Position numbers and translations under genes: made by a program | Part shown: piece after piece, positions 1 through 11,282 of the stretch | Numbering within the stretch: the first letter of the stretch is position 1 | Layout of the letters: each line of letters begins with the position of its first letter | Assembly: GCA_934636865.1 (NCBI GenBank) | Contig: CAKUBI010000011.1 | Span: 1 to 52,583, forward strand | Length of the DNA: 52,583 nt | From: an uncultured Oscillospiraceae bacterium | Lineage (GTDB): Bacteria; Bacillota; Clostridia; Oscillospirales; Oscillospiraceae | Reading direction: 5' to 3' | Notes under the pieces: generated by a model | Databases searched by the model: none | What the model saw: the letters and a program-made list of their open reading frames with translations, nothing else | Told to the model about the DNA's origin: nothing

Positions 1-770
1 GAAAGAGGGGAAGAGTGGTGGCCCTATAAATAGGGCCCCCACTTTCGCCGCGTGACGGTAGCTCGCGGCGAAAAGCGAAGGTGCATGGGGGAAGCTCGCG
101 GCCTCGGGGGGCTATTCGTCGCGGCAGGGCTGCCGCTCCGTCAGCCCCCGCTCCGCCGCTCGTCGTGCCTGCGCCGCGGCGCTGCGGGGGACGCGCCGCT
201 ATCCTCGGCACAAAAAGGTATGCGCGCAGGCCCCGTCCCGCCGACGCAGCGGCGGGCCGTGGCCCCATCGGCTTTGCCCCTTGTCCGCGGTCGCCGCCCC
301 CGCTTGACGCAGATGGCGTCGCCCGCGGGGGGCAAAAGCCTGCGCGCCCGCGGCCGGGTTCCGCTGCGCCCCCCCTGTGCCCGCTTGCTGCCGTCGTGCC
401 GGGGCAGCGGCGGCGGGCGGCCCCTCCGAGAGGTGCCCGCCGTCCCATTGTTTTGAGTAGGTGGCGGCCAGCTCCTCCGGGGCCACTCCGCCGCCGTCGC
501 CCCGGTGCCCGGCCTTGCTGCGGCCAGCAGAGGAGGGGGGGCTTGCTTCAGGCGCGGCGCAGCCGCGCCCGCTTCGCGCCCGGCCGCTCCGCCCCGCCCC
601 CCCGTTTTGTATTCGGGGGGCGGGGCCGTTTGGTTTGCGCTGCGGCGGTTTTGTCCGCGCGGCGGGGATGGATATAGTGCCGCCGCTAACGCGCGCCACT
701 ATATCTTGTGGTGCGCCATGACGGATGTTGTCTTTCTCCTTCATCGTATCATCCTTTCTGATTTTCACTC
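1..770. other. GC-rich block without a convincing gene
   Basis: This stretch is far more GC-rich than its neighbours and full of G and C runs. All six frames give low-complexity Ala/Arg/Pro/Gly translations with no recognisable motif. Two short inverted repeats can be seen: GGCCCTAT/ATAGGGCC at 20-37, and GATATAGTG/CACTATATC at 671-705. The only reading frame with a plausible ribosome-binding site is on the minus strand from about 744, and it is listed separately with low confidence. It may be a decayed gene, a dispersed intergenic repeat or structured noncoding DNA. Confidence 0.5.
199..744 (-). CDS. Doubtful hypothetical ORF in GC-rich block
   Basis: An open frame of about 181 codons starts at an ATG preceded by AAAGGATG at good spacing. 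The first 30 residues or so (beginning MKEKDNIRHGAPQDIVARVS) have a normal composition. The rest is almost entirely Gly/Ala/Arg/Pro/Gln, with the look of a random translation of GC-rich DNA. No domain, signal peptide or membrane segment is visible. A short real peptide that runs into noncoding sequence, or a purely spurious frame, is as likely as a real protein. I do not assign a function. Confidence 0.15.
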   Translation of the reverse strand: MKEKDNIRHGAPQDIVARVSGGTISIPAARTKPPQRKPNGPAPRIQNGGAGRSGRARSGRGCAAPEASPPSSAGRSKAGHRGDGGGVAPEELAATYSKQWDGGHLSEGPPAAAAPARRQQAGTGGAQRNPAAGAQAFAPRGRRHLRQAGAATADKGQSRWGHGPPLRRRDGACAHTFLCRG

Positions 771-830
771 ACCCGGCCAGTATATGCGCGCAGGCACGAA
801 AAGTTGTACGAAAAAGAGCCGAAGCGGCAA

Positions 831-860
831 AAAAATTCGCGCCCGCGGGCGCGAATTTTT
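831..860. terminator. Perfect 30-nt palindromic terminator
   Basis: The sequence is a perfect palindrome with a GC core (TTCGCGCCCG/CGGGCGCGAA) flanked by A5 and T5, so it can terminate in either direction. It lies 18 bases beyond the stop codon of the minus-strand HAD phosphatase gene and most likely ends the holB-ricT-HAD transcript. Confidence 0.8.
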
Positions 861-877
861 AAAGCATCGCAGATTTT

Positions 878-1720
878 TTAGTAGCGTTGATCTAGGATCT
901 CCACCACATCTGCCAGCGCGCCGTCCTTGCAGTGGCAGACAATGTGCGCGCCCCAGGCCTTGACCTCGGGAATGGCGTTTTCCGGCGCGAAGCCGATCTC
1001 GGAGACGGCGAGCATCGGAATGTCGTTGTTGTGGTCGCCAATGCAGTAGATATCCTTGCGCGCAACGCCCAAAAGCGCGGCGAGCTTTAAGATCATGCCG
1101 CCCTTGGTCGCGCCGCGGCGCGTCAGCTCAAGCAGGTGGTCGCTCGAGAAGATCAGCTCATAGCGGCTGCCCCAGTCCTGAGAGAGGATAAAATCACGCA
1201 CCTGCAGAAGCAGCGGCTTCTCCTCTTCAAAGAGCAGTTTGATGACCGGCAGGTCCACCTCGCGGAAGCTCTGCACCTCCACGGTCCTGGCGCGCGTCAG
1301 GTGCTCGTGATTCCTGGTGAAGTCGTTCGGGTGGAGCACATGGATGCGGCGGTCGTCGTGATAGACCTCGAAGCACAGCTTCGGGAAGCGCGCGAGCAGC
1401 GCATCGACATGGTCATAAATGTCCTCGTCCAGGAAGGCGGTCTCCACGTAGCGGCCTGCGGCAAAGTCGTAGATGCCCGCGCCGTTGGCGATAACGCAGG
1501 GGACGTTGCAGGGCAGGTCCTTGGCGTAGCGCGCAAAGGCGGGCAGCGCCCGGCCCGTGGAGATCGAAAAATAGCCGCCGTTTCGGATGAAATAGTCGAG
1601 CGCTTCGCGGTTGCGCTCGCTCATCGGCGGCACATCCTCGCCGCGCGCGAGCGCGCCCTCGGTGTAGACGAGGGTATTGTCAAAGTCGCTGGCCAGCAGC
1701 ACCCTGTCAAATTTCGGCAT
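878..1720 (-). CDS. HAD-superfamily (Cof-type) phosphatase
   Basis: This 280-aa protein is a cytoplasmic HAD hydrolase of the Cof/IIB type, which usually dephosphorylates sugar phosphates or related small metabolites; the substrate cannot be told from sequence. Motif I is SDFDNTL, with nucleophile Asp12 and acid/base Asp14. Motif II is the ISTGR segment near residue 55. The motif III lysine sits in GATKGG, and motif IV is GDHNNDIPML near residue 230. The region between motifs II and III is the variable C2-type cap. The start codon follows ricT by 11 bases, so it is the third gene of a holB-ricT-HAD transcript. It is followed by a strong palindromic terminator. Length is typical for the family. 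Confidence 0.85.
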   Translation of the reverse strand: MPKFDRVLLASDFDNTLVYTEGALARGEDVPPMSERNREALDYFIRNGGYFSISTGRALPAFARYAKDLPCNVPCVIANGAGIYDFAAGRYVETAFLDEDIYDHVDALLARFPKLCFEVYHDDRRIHVLHPNDFTRNHEHLTRARTVEVQSFREVDLPVIKLLFEEEKPLLLQVRDFILSQDWGSRYELIFSSDHLLELTRRGATKGGMILKLAALLGVARKDIYCIGDHNNDIPMLAVSEIGFAPENAIPEVKAWGAHIVCHCKDGALADVVEILDQRY

Positions 1721-1731
1721 GGCTCTTCCCC

Positions 1732-3126
1732 TTATGCTTCACTCTTCGGCGCGGCGGGCGCTTCACCCGGCGCGCCGCTTCTGCGGCGTCCTCTGCCGCC
1801 GCGGTGGCTGCGGCGGCGCGGCTTGCTCTCGCCGCCCTCTCCTGCGCCCTCGGCCTTGGGCGGGCGGGGCGGACGCGGCGGCTTCGGCGCCGCGCCATTT
1901 TCTGCGTTGGGCTTATTCTGGCGCGGGGGACGGCGCTCGCCGCCCTTGGCCGCGCCGCGCTCGGCTCTCTCGGCGCGCTCACCGGCGGGCCTTTCTCCGC
2001 GCGGCGGGCGCTCGCGCTTTTCGCTGTTGGGCTTTCCTTCGCCGCTCTGCGCGGGGCGGTTCTCGCCGCCCTCGCCCTTGGCGCGGCCCTTGCCGCCGCG
2101 GTGCCCTCTGCCGCCCCGGCGGGAGCGGCGCTTTTCCTTCTCTTTTTCCTCGTCCTCGCTCGCGGCCTTCGTCTCCGGCGGCGTCCAGCGCTCGGGCGGG
2201 GCGATGGGCTTGGCCGAGGAGAAGAAGTTCAGCGTCAGCTGCGGCTCCTCCTCGGGCGGCTCCTGATAGCGCTCGGGCAGCGCCGAGGGGATCTCGATGC
2301 CGTCGCGCGAGCCCTTGCCGTTGCGCAGCACCTGGATCTCGCAGGTGCGGTAGCGCTTGGGGGCCTCGTTCTGCCCGTCGAGCCGCACGAGCACCTGCTC
2401 GCGCAGAAGATCGACCGAGCTGACGTTGCCGAGACCGTCCGGCGTTGCGACGAACGAATCCTGCTTCGGGCAGCGGCGCGCCGCGTCCTCGTAGGCGTTC
2501 TGCTCGTATTTAAGGCAGCACATCAGCCGCCCGCAGGTGCCGGAAATCTTCGTGGGGTTCAGGCTCAGGTTCTGCGTCTTTGCCATCTTGATGGACACGG
2601 GCACAAAATCGTCCAGAAACTGCGAGCAGCAGAACGGACGGCCGCAGATGCCGAGACCGCCGAGCATCTTCGCCTCGTCGCGCACGCCGATCTGGCGCAG
2701 CTCGATGCGCGCGCGGAACACGCTCGCAAGGTCGCGCACGAGTTCGCGGAAGTCCACGCGCCCGTCGGACGTGAAGAAGAAAATGATCTTGCTGCCGTCG
2801 AAGTTGCTCTCCACGCGCACAAGCTTCATATCGAGCCCGCGCTCGGCGATCTTCTTCTGGCAGACCTCGAAAGCGTTCTTCTCCCTGCTCTTGTTGTAGG
2901 CGTAGGTGCGGTCGTCGTTCTCCGTCGCCACGCGCACGAGTGGGCGCAGCGGCTGGACGACGGCGTCGTCCTCCACCTCGTGATTGCCGGAGACGCACTG
3001 GGCATACTCCGGGCCCTGCGCGGTCTCTACGATGACGAACTGGTTGGGTTCGACCGCGATGCCGTGCGGGTCAAAATAATATTCCTTACATCCGCCGCGG
3101 AAGCGGACACCGATCACTTCTGTCAA
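1732..3126 (-). CDS. ricT: RicT/YaaT (PSP1) protein with long RG-rich tail
   Basis: The first 290 residues or so match the PSP1/RicT family (B. subtilis YaaT), a component of the RicA-RicF-RicT complex that influences RNase Y-dependent mRNA processing and sporulation phosphorelay output. Signature cysteines appear in GICGRPFCC and SGTCGRLMCC, which in this family help bind Fe-S clusters. The total of 464 aa is about 180 aa longer than a typical RicT. The extra C-terminal part is disordered and made of Glu/Lys/Arg/Gly/Pro, with RGG-like segments (RRGGRGHRGGKGR and SHRGGRGRRRS), suggesting RNA binding. The start codon overlaps the holB stop by 4 bases (ATGA), which indicates translational coupling. 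A holB-ricT order is common in Firmicutes. Confidence 0.9.
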   Translation of the reverse strand: MTEVIGVRFRGGCKEYYFDPHGIAVEPNQFVIVETAQGPEYAQCVSGNHEVEDDAVVQPLRPLVRVATENDDRTYAYNKSREKNAFEVCQKKIAERGLDMKLVRVESNFDGSKIIFFFTSDGRVDFRELVRDLASVFRARIELRQIGVRDEAKMLGGLGICGRPFCCSQFLDDFVPVSIKMAKTQNLSLNPTKISGTCGRLMCCLKYEQNAYEDAARRCPKQDSFVATPDGLGNVSSVDLLREQVLVRLDGQNEAPKRYRTCEIQVLRNGKGSRDGIEIPSALPERYQEPPEEEPQLTLNFFSSAKPIAPPERWTPPETKAASEDEEKEKEKRRSRRGGRGHRGGKGRAKGEGGENRPAQSGEGKPNSEKRERPPRGERPAGERAERAERGAAKGGERRPPRQNKPNAENGAAPKPPRPPRPPKAEGAGEGGESKPRRRSHRGGRGRRRSGAPGEAPAAPKSEA

Positions 3127-3977
3127 AGGAGTTCCTCCAATTCAACGGCGAAGCCGCCCAGCGTGGGGCCTACGCCGACGTTATAGCTGCAATGGTCGCG
3201 GTAGTCCCGCAACAGATCTATTGTGCCGAGAATTTTTGCTTTTGTCAAGCGCGAAGCAAGAAGCCCCGCGATCTCCCGCTCCGCCTCCGGCACGGCGGCG
3301 CCGTAGCCGCTAAGCAGCGCGTCCGCGAGCAGAAGCCGCGTCTGCTCAAAAAGCGAGGCGAGCTCGTCGCGTGTGATCTTGCCGGTCTCGAGCTTTGCGC
3401 AGAAGGCCGCGCGGGACGCGCGCGTCCCCTTGGCGATGCGCCGCGCCAGCTCGAGCGCGCGCTCGTCGCGCGCGCTTTCCCCGCCCGACACGGGGGAGAG
3501 CTTGACCTCCACGCAGCGCGAGCGGATGGTCTGGAGCAGCGACGCCGGGTTTTCCGCGCAGAAGAAGAACGCCGCGTAAGGCGGCCCCTCCTCCACGAGC
3601 TTTAAAAGGACGTTCTGGTCCTTCTCGGTCAGGACCGTGCAGTCCTCGAAGATATAGATCTTGCGCGCGCCCTCGTTCGGGCGGATGAAGGCGTCGGCGC
3701 GCATGGCGCGCACCGTATCGACCGAGAGCTCCTTGTGCTCGCTGTCGCGCACGAAGGAAACGTCTGGGTGGATGTCCTGCATCACCTTGCGGCAGGCGGG
3801 GCAGGAAAGGCAGGGCTTCTGCGCGCCCGTGCACTCCATCGCAGCGGCGGCGTAGCGCGCGGCGTCCGTGCGCGCACCGTTTCCGCTGAAAATGAGCGCG
3901 TGTGACAGCGCCCCGCGCGCGGCGGCGGCGCGCAGACGCGCGGCGGTATTGGTTTTTGCAAAGTCGAGCAGGTCCAT
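3123..3977 (-). CDS. holB: DNA polymerase III delta' subunit
   Basis: This 284-aa protein resembles the delta' clamp-loader subunit, which works with delta and tau/gamma to load the sliding clamp at replication forks. It carries the zinc-binding cysteine set CTGAQKPCLSCPACRK near residues 49-64, and a sensor-like region (KLVEEGPPYAAFFFCAENPASLLQTIRSRC) typical of AAA+ clamp loaders. There is no Walker A motif, as expected for delta'. The ATG is preceded by GGAGGAA at 6 bases. It is the first gene of the leftward holB-ricT-HAD unit, with a promoter just upstream at 4015-4043. Confidence 0.88.
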   Translation of the reverse strand: MDLLDFAKTNTAARLRAAAARGALSHALIFSGNGARTDAARYAAAAMECTGAQKPCLSCPACRKVMQDIHPDVSFVRDSEHKELSVDTVRAMRADAFIRPNEGARKIYIFEDCTVLTEKDQNVLLKLVEEGPPYAAFFFCAENPASLLQTIRSRCVEVKLSPVSGGESARDERALELARRIAKGTRASRAAFCAKLETGKITRDELASLFEQTRLLLADALLSGYGAAVPEAEREIAGLLASRLTKAKILGTIDLLRDYRDHCSYNVGVGPTLGGFAVELEELL

Positions 3978-4014
3978 GCGTTTCCTCCGCGGGCAAGATC
4001 GTGATAACCCTTAC

Positions 4015-4043
4015 AGTATAGCGCAAAATCGCGCGCCGCGCAA
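4015..4043 (-). promoter_or_regulatory. Promoter for holB operon
   Basis: On the minus strand TTGCGC (4038-4043) is followed after 17 bases by TATACT (4015-4020), about 38 bases upstream of the holB start. It is divergent from the ppdK promoter. Confidence 0.65.
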
Positions 4044-4146
4044 GAAAATCAATGCCTTCTTTCATAAAAAGACCTGCCATTCATGCGAAACGTTGGAGAC
4101 TTTATGAAAAAACAGGACCGGGCGGAAAAAATTTCACAAGTTCTTA

Positions 4147-4175
4147 TTGAAAGTCCGGCGATTTCTGTCTATAAT
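4147..4175 (+). promoter_or_regulatory. Strong sigma-A promoter for ppdK
   Basis: TTGAAA (4147-4152) and a perfect TATAAT (4170-4175) are separated by exactly 17 bases. The predicted start of transcription lies about 60 bases upstream of the ppdK ATG, and a GGAGGA ribosome-binding site is at 4229-4234. This is one of the strongest-looking promoters in the window. Confidence 0.85.
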
Positions 4176-4240
4176 GGTAGGGCTTTGATATTTGTTCTAT
4201 TTGCAAACCACAGCATACATTTGAATATGGAGGAAAACCA

Positions 4241-6880
<2,640 letters not shown>

Positions 6881-6910
6881 GCGGACCGCAAATTTGATCT
6901 GAATCACAAA

Positions 6911-6950
6911 AAACGAGCTCCCGGCTTATGGCTGGGAGCTCGTTTCCTTT
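6911..6950 (+). terminator. ppdK terminator
   Basis: A 12-bp stem AAACGAGCTCCC/GGGAGCTCGTTT (6911-6922 and 6934-6945) is followed by a T-rich run. It lies 30 bases after the ppdK stop codon. Confidence 0.85.
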
Positions 6951-7003
6951 TTGATTTGACGGTATTTTCAGCCGGATACGCTGTGCACCGATTGTCTGCC
7001 GCC

Positions 7004-7354
7004 TCAGCCGAAGATCAGGCTGCCAAGACCCGTGGACGTGAGGAACAGGATGAGCATCACGTCGAGCAGCTGCGCGGTGGAGCCGTTGGGCAGCGGCAGC
7101 TCGAAATAGAGCACGTTGTAGCCGAGGCAGATGAGAATGGCCGTGACGAGCGAGTAAACGCCGACGGCGGCGCACATCCCCCTGCGCGACTTGCGGAAGA
7201 TCTCCATGCAGTTGGCGACGAGCGTTTCCATGACGGACACGCAGCTCGTCAGCGCGGCAAAGCCCAGCGCCAGGAAGAACACCGCGCCCACGACGCGGCC
7301 CACGACGCCCATCGCGCTGCCCGCCGCAGCCAGAACAAAGCCGATCGGGCCGCT
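7004..7354 (-). pseudogene. Internally deleted NSS-family symporter remnant
   Basis: The frame reads like pieces of a sodium:neurotransmitter symporter (SNF/NSS) joined together. It begins with the transmembrane-1 signature GPIGFVLAAAGSAMG, which normally continues GNIWRFPY. It then jumps straight to a transmembrane-7 region (GRVVGAVFFLALGFAALTSC, SVMETLVANCMEIF) and a transmembrane-8 region (ICLGYNVLYFELPLPNGS TAQLLDVM), and stops soon afterwards. Some 200 residues in the middle and the distal helices are missing. No proper start exists: the open frame runs upstream into the ftsH terminator. Intact family members have about 440-500 aa. I infer a nonfunctional deletion derivative; a sequencing or assembly deletion is the alternative. 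Confidence 0.75.
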
Positions 7355-7391
7355 GAAACTGCTGAAAATGCATGAAATTCTGCAAATCTTG

Positions 7392-7430
7392 AAAAAATCT
7401 CTCACCAATCTGTCTATTGGTGAGAGATTT
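7392..7430 (-). terminator. ftsH terminator
   Basis: A 15-bp perfect stem (7395-7409 with 7416-7430) and a 6-base loop are followed on the minus strand by a T6 run. It ends the gdpP-to-ftsH transcript 22 bases after the ftsH stop and separates it from the NSS remnant. Confidence 0.85.
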
Positions 7431-7452
7431 CATTCATTTCCTCATGGCAGAA

Positions 7453-9306
7453 TTAGACTTTGTCAGGGCTGGCGCTCCCGCCGGCAAAGACGGCCTCGAA
7501 CTCCTGCGCGCTCATCGTCTCGTGCGCGAGCAGGAACTCGGCGACGGTGATGAGATAGGCGCGCTCGCGCGTGAGAATGGCTTCGCAGCGCTCGTAGGCC
7601 GTGTCGATGATGGACTTGACCTCCGCGTCGATCTGCGCGGCGACCTGCTCGGAATAGGGCTTGGTCTGCGCCATCGAGCGGCCGATGAAGATCTCGTCGT
7701 GGCCAGACTCGAACGAGATCGAGCCGAGCTTGTCGCTCATACCGTAGACCGTGACCATTCTGCGCGCGATCTGCGAGGCGCGCTGGATGTCGTTCGACGC
7801 GCCGGTGGAGATATCGCCGAGCATCAGCTTTTCGGCGACGCGCCCGCCGAGCAGCGAGACGATCTGCTCTTCCATGTAGCGCCTGGACTGGTACGAGCGG
7901 TCCTCCGTGGGCAGCGAGATCGTCATGCCGCCCGCGCCGCCGCGCGGGACGATCGTGATCTGGTGCACGGGGTCGTGCGTGGGCAGGGCGTGCATCACGA
8001 TGGCGTGGCCCGCCTCGTGATAGGCCGTCAGCCGGCGCTCGTGCTCGCTCACGACGCGGCTCTTCTTCTCGGGGCCGGCGATGACCTTGATCTCCGCCTC
8101 GGAAAAGTCGTTCATTGTGATGAGCTTGCCGCCGCGGCGGGCGGCAAGCAGCGCCGCCTCGTTGCAGAGGTTTTCAAGATCCGCGCCCGTGAAGCCGGAC
8201 GTGCCCTTGGCCACGGTGGAGAGGTCCACGTCCTCGGCAAGGGGCTTATTTTTGATGTGGATATTCAGAATCTCCTCGCGGCCGCGGATATCGGGCAGAC
8301 CCACGTAGACCTGACGGTCAAAGCGGCCCGGACGCAGCAGCGCGGGGTCGAGAATGTCAGCGCGGTTCGTCGCGGCCATGACGACCACGCCCTCGTTCGT
8401 GCCGAAGCCATCCATCTCGACGAGCAGCTGGTTGAGCGTCTGCTCGCGCTCGTCGTGTCCGCCGCCGAGGCCCGTGCCGCGCTGGCGGCCCACGGCGTCG
8501 ATCTCGTCGATAAAGACGATAGCGGGGGCGAGCTTTTTCGCCTGTTCAAAAAGGTCGCGCACGCGGCTCGCGCCGACGCCGACGTACATTTCGACAAAGT
8601 CAGAGCCGGAGATCGACAGAAACTGCACGCCCGCCTCACCCGCGACGGCGCGGGCCAGCAGCGTCTTGCCCGTGCCCGGAGGGCCGACAAGCAGCACGCC
8701 CTTGGGGATGCGCGCGCCGAGGTCGATGAACTTTCCCGGCTCCTTGAGGAAATCGACGATCTCCTGCAGCTCTTCCTTTTCCTCGTCCGCACCGGCGACG
8801 TCGGCAAAGGTCGTGGGGCGCTTGTTGTCCCCGCCGGTCTTGAACGACGCCGTGCCGAACTTCGCCATGCGGTCGCCGCCGCTGCCGCCCGAGGAGCGGA
8901 CGGAGAGGAAGTACCAGATGGCGAAGATGCCGAGGGTGGCGAGGATATAGGGCGCGAACATCGCCACATAGTTGATCGAATGATCGGCGGAGATGTCGTA
9001 ATCCTCGATGATGCCGTCGGCCTTCTGCTGCTCGATGAGCTCGCCCAGGTCGTCATAGAAGAGGGTGAAGCTGAAAAGGTCCTTCCTGATCTCCGTCTGT
9101 CCGTCCACGGCCTCGCGCAGCTTCAGACGCAGCGTGGTGTCCGTCACGGTGAAGGACTTGACCTTTTCCTGCTCAAAGAGCTCGCGCACCTCGGCATAGG
9201 AGGGCTCCTGCTCCGTGGGACGCGTCATGAAGCTGTACACGCCGACGATGATGAGCAGCACCAGCAGATACGGAAGGAGACTGGGACGCTTGGATTGTTG
9301 AGTCAA
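7453..9306 (-). CDS. ftsH: ATP-dependent zinc metalloprotease FtsH
   Basis: The 617-aa membrane-anchored AAA+ protease degrades misfolded membrane proteins and regulatory substrates. An N-terminal membrane helix spans about residues 11-27 and a second lies near 122-140, with an extracytoplasmic segment between them. The AAA domain has Walker A GPPGTGKT at 208-215, Walker [12 protein letters not shown] and the second-region-of-homology arginines. The zinc site is HEAGH at 430-434. The start is a TTG: AAGGAGGG at 9314-9321 lies 7 bases upstream and no ATG is suitably placed. It follows hpt by 17 bases in the classic tilS-hpt-ftsH order of Firmicutes. It is followed by a strong terminator. Confidence 0.97.
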   Translation of the reverse strand: MTQQSKRPSLLPYLLVLLIIVGVYSFMTRPTEQEPSYAEVRELFEQEKVKSFTVTDTTLRLKLREAVDGQTEIRKDLFSFTLFYDDLGELIEQQKADGIIEDYDISADHSINYVAMFAPYILATLGIFAIWYFLSVRSSGGSGGDRMAKFGTASFKTGGDNKRPTTFADVAGADEEKEELQEIVDFLKEPGKFIDLGARIPKGVLLVGPPGTGKTLLARAVAGEAGVQFLSISGSDFVEMYVGVGASRVRDLFEQAKKLAPAIVFIDEIDAVGRQRGTGLGGGHDEREQTLNQLLVEMDGFGTNEGVVVMAATNRADILDPALLRPGRFDRQVYVGLPDIRGREEILNIHIKNKPLAEDVDLSTVAKGTSGFTGADLENLCNEAALLAARRGGKLITMNDFSEAEIKVIAGPEKKSRVVSEHERRLTAYHEAGHAIVMHALPTHDPVHQITIVPRGGAGGMTISLPTEDRSYQSRRYMEEQIVSLLGGRVAEKLMLGDISTGASNDIQRASQIARRMVTVYGMSDKLGSISFESGHDEIFIGRSMAQTKPYSEQVAAQIDAEVKSIIDTAYERCEAILTRERAYLITVAEFLLAHETMSAQEFEAVFAGGSASPDKV

Positions 9307-9323
9307 TGGGGGTCCCTCCTTGC

Positions 9324-9881
9324 TTAGTTTTCGGCGTACACCTCGGGCTTGAGCACGCCGATATAGGGCATGTTGCGGTATTTCTGCGCGTAGTCGAGGC
9401 CGTAGCCAACGACGAACTCGTCGGGCACCTCAAAGCCTGCGAGGTCGGCGGCGATAGGCTTGGTGCGTCGGGCGGGCTTATCGAGCAGCGTCACGACCGT
9501 CACGCTGGCCGCGCCCTTGGTCATGAAATAGTTCTTGAGGAAGTAGAGGGTGTTGCCGGAGTCGAGGATATCCTCGATGACGACGATGTCGCGGCCCGTG
9601 ATGTCCTGCTGCAGGTCGTGCGTGATCTGCACCACGCCGGAAGAGGTCGTGGCGTTCTGGTAGGACGAAACGGCGATGAATTCAACGTCGCTTTTGAGCT
9701 GGCAGGCGCGCACGATGTCGGCCATGAAGATGAACGAGCCCTTCAGCACGCCGAGAAACAGCGGGTTCTTGTCCTTGAGACGCTCGTAGAGCTCATCGCC
9801 CATCTCCTGCACGCGCGTTTTCAGCTGCTCCTCGGAATACAGTACCTTGAGGATATCCTGATCCATGTTGCTCTTAGCCAT
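9324..9881 (-). CDS. hpt: Hypoxanthine phosphoribosyltransferase
   Basis: The 185-aa purine salvage enzyme converts hypoxanthine or guanine plus PRPP into IMP or GMP. The PRPP-binding loop [10 protein letters not shown] is at about 103-112, and the family segment [14 protein letters not shown] is near residue 45. The ATG at 9881 (MAKSNMDQD) is preferred because GGAG precedes it; the in-frame extension upstream is Lys/Arg/Thr-rich leader sequence. It lies between tilS and ftsH, an order widely conserved in Bacillota. Confidence 0.95.
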   Translation of the reverse strand: MAKSNMDQDILKVLYSEEQLKTRVQEMGDELYERLKDKNPLFLGVLKGSFIFMADIVRACQLKSDVEFIAVSSYQNATTSSGVVQITHDLQQDITGRDIVVIEDILDSGNTLYFLKNYFMTKGAASVTVVTLLDKPARRTKPIAADLAGFEVPDEFVVGYGLDYAQKYRNMPYIGVLKPEVYAEN

Positions 9882-9956
9882 AGCTTTTTTCTCCACTTTC
9901 TTTTTATTCGTATTTGTTGTATGAGATGCGGCAATGCGCCGCGGCTGCACGAAAAT

Positions 9957-11282
9957 TCACAGGGGAGCGACGCGCACGAAGCACGCTTCCCCGCCCTTGT
10001 CCGGCAGAAATGCCGTATCCGTCCCCAGCCGGTAGACGGCGGCGAGCCGCCCGCCGACATAAAGCGCGGGGAGCGCGTCGCGCTCGTCGATCGGGATGCG
10101 CCGGTCAAGGCACAGCCGTTTGACGCTGCGCGCGCCGTTGGCTCCCGCGAGCGTGAGATACGCGCCCGCATCGCAGCGGGAGACGGAGACCGTCTCACCG
10201 ACTCTTAGGGCGCGGAGCGCCAGCCCCTCGCCGTCCGGTGCGGACAGCAGCGTAAGGGTAAAGCGGCCCCAGCGCAGGGGAACGTTCGGGGAAAGGAACG
10301 CGCTTTGCGGCATTTCGGGCCGCACGGTCATCGAAATTTCCCCGCGCCCGACGCAAACGACCGTGCCGCGCGGCAGCGAGACCTGCCGCGTTTGCCCGCC
10401 CTTTTTGACAAGGGCGAGGATCGCATCGAGCTGCTCGCGCCCGATGTCTCGCCGCCCGACGCCAAGCAAGTCCGCCGCGCGCAGCAGCGCGCGGGCCTGC
10501 ACGGCTTCGTCCGCCGCGCGGAAGCGGTCCGGCGGCAGATAAATGCACGACGGTGTGCACTGAGCGGAAGCGAGCAGCGCGTCCGCCCTCTGCCCGACGG
10601 CGTCGTCAAGCGCGGTCAGCGAGCGCGCGGCGGCAGAGATGTGCTCGTTCGCGCGGGGGTTTAGGGTTTTAAGCCGCGGCATGATCTCGAGCCGCAGATA
10701 GTTGCGCGCGGCGGCGCCGGGATCCGCGTTCGTGCGGTCCTCGACGTGCGGGATGGCGTGCGCGTCCGCGTAGGAGGCAAGCTCTTCGCGCGTCTGCTCT
10801 AAAAACGGGCGGACGATGCCGCCCTGCTTCGGCCTCATGCCGCAGAGACCGCGCAGGTCCGTCCCGCGGATGAGATTCAAAAGCACCGTTTCGGCGTTGT
10901 CGTCCGCGTGGTGCGCCAGCGCGAGCTGCGCGTGCAGCGACGCCGCCGTTTCGCGCAGGAAGGCGTAGCGCAGGTCGCGCCCGGCCTCCTCCTCACTGAT
11001 GCGGTGTGCGCGCGCGTGGGCGCGCACGTCGCCGCTGCCCAAATAGAAGGGGATGCCCTCCTGAGCGCACCACGCGCGGACGAATTCCTCGTCGCGCGCG
11101 GCCTCCTCGCCGCGCAGGCGGTGATTGAAGTGCGCGCAGGAAACGTCATACCCTTCCGCACGCAGAAAGTGCAGCAGGCACATCGAGTCCAGCCCGCCGG
11201 ACACGGCGGCGAGCACGCCGCGGCCTTTGTCGAGATACTGCGCGCAGAGCGCCTTCGCGCGCGCAAGCTCAGTCCTCTTCAT
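9957..11282 (-). CDS. tilS: tRNA(Ile)-lysidine synthetase
   Basis: The 441-aa N-type ATP pyrophosphatase attaches lysine to C34 of tRNA-Ile(CAU), switching it to read AUA and accept isoleucine; the gene is essential in most bacteria. The PP-loop SGGLDS is at 28-33, followed by AHFNHRLRGEEAARDEEFV and the HHADDNAETVLLNLIRG segment, both typical of TilS. The C-terminal half has the TilS substrate-binding and C-terminal domains. The start at 11282 overlaps the last 14 bases of dnaB. The longer open frame upstream is a shadow of dnaB. Confidence 0.95.
   Translation of the reverse strand: MKRTELARAKALCAQYLDKGRGVLAAVSGGLDSMCLLHFLRAEGYDVSCAHFNHRLRGEEAARDEEFVRAWCAQEGIPFYLGSGDVRAHARAHRISEEEAGRDLRYAFLRETAASLHAQLALAHHADDNAETVLLNLIRGTDLRGLCGMRPKQGGIVRPFLEQTREELASYADAHAIPHVEDRTNADPGAAARNYLRLEIMPRLKTLNPRANEHISAAARSLTALDDAVGQRADALLASAQCTPSCIYLPPDRFRAADEAVQARALLRAADLLGVGRRDIGREQLDAILALVKKGGQTRQVSLPRGTVVCVGRGEISMTVRPEMPQSAFLSPNVPLRWGRFTLTLLSAPDGEGLALRALRVGETVSVSRCDAGAYLTLAGANGARSVKRLCLDRRIPIDERDALPALYVGGRLAAVYRLGTDTAFLPDKGGEACFVRVAPL

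Noticed and set aside
3123..3977. Absence of a Walker A motif in holB as a possible inactivation
   Set aside because: The delta' subunit normally lacks a functional P-loop, so this is not a defect.
7355..7408. TTG start giving MVRDFFKIC for the NSS remnant
   Set aside because: These codons lie inside the ftsH terminator stem and its flank, with no ribosome-binding site.
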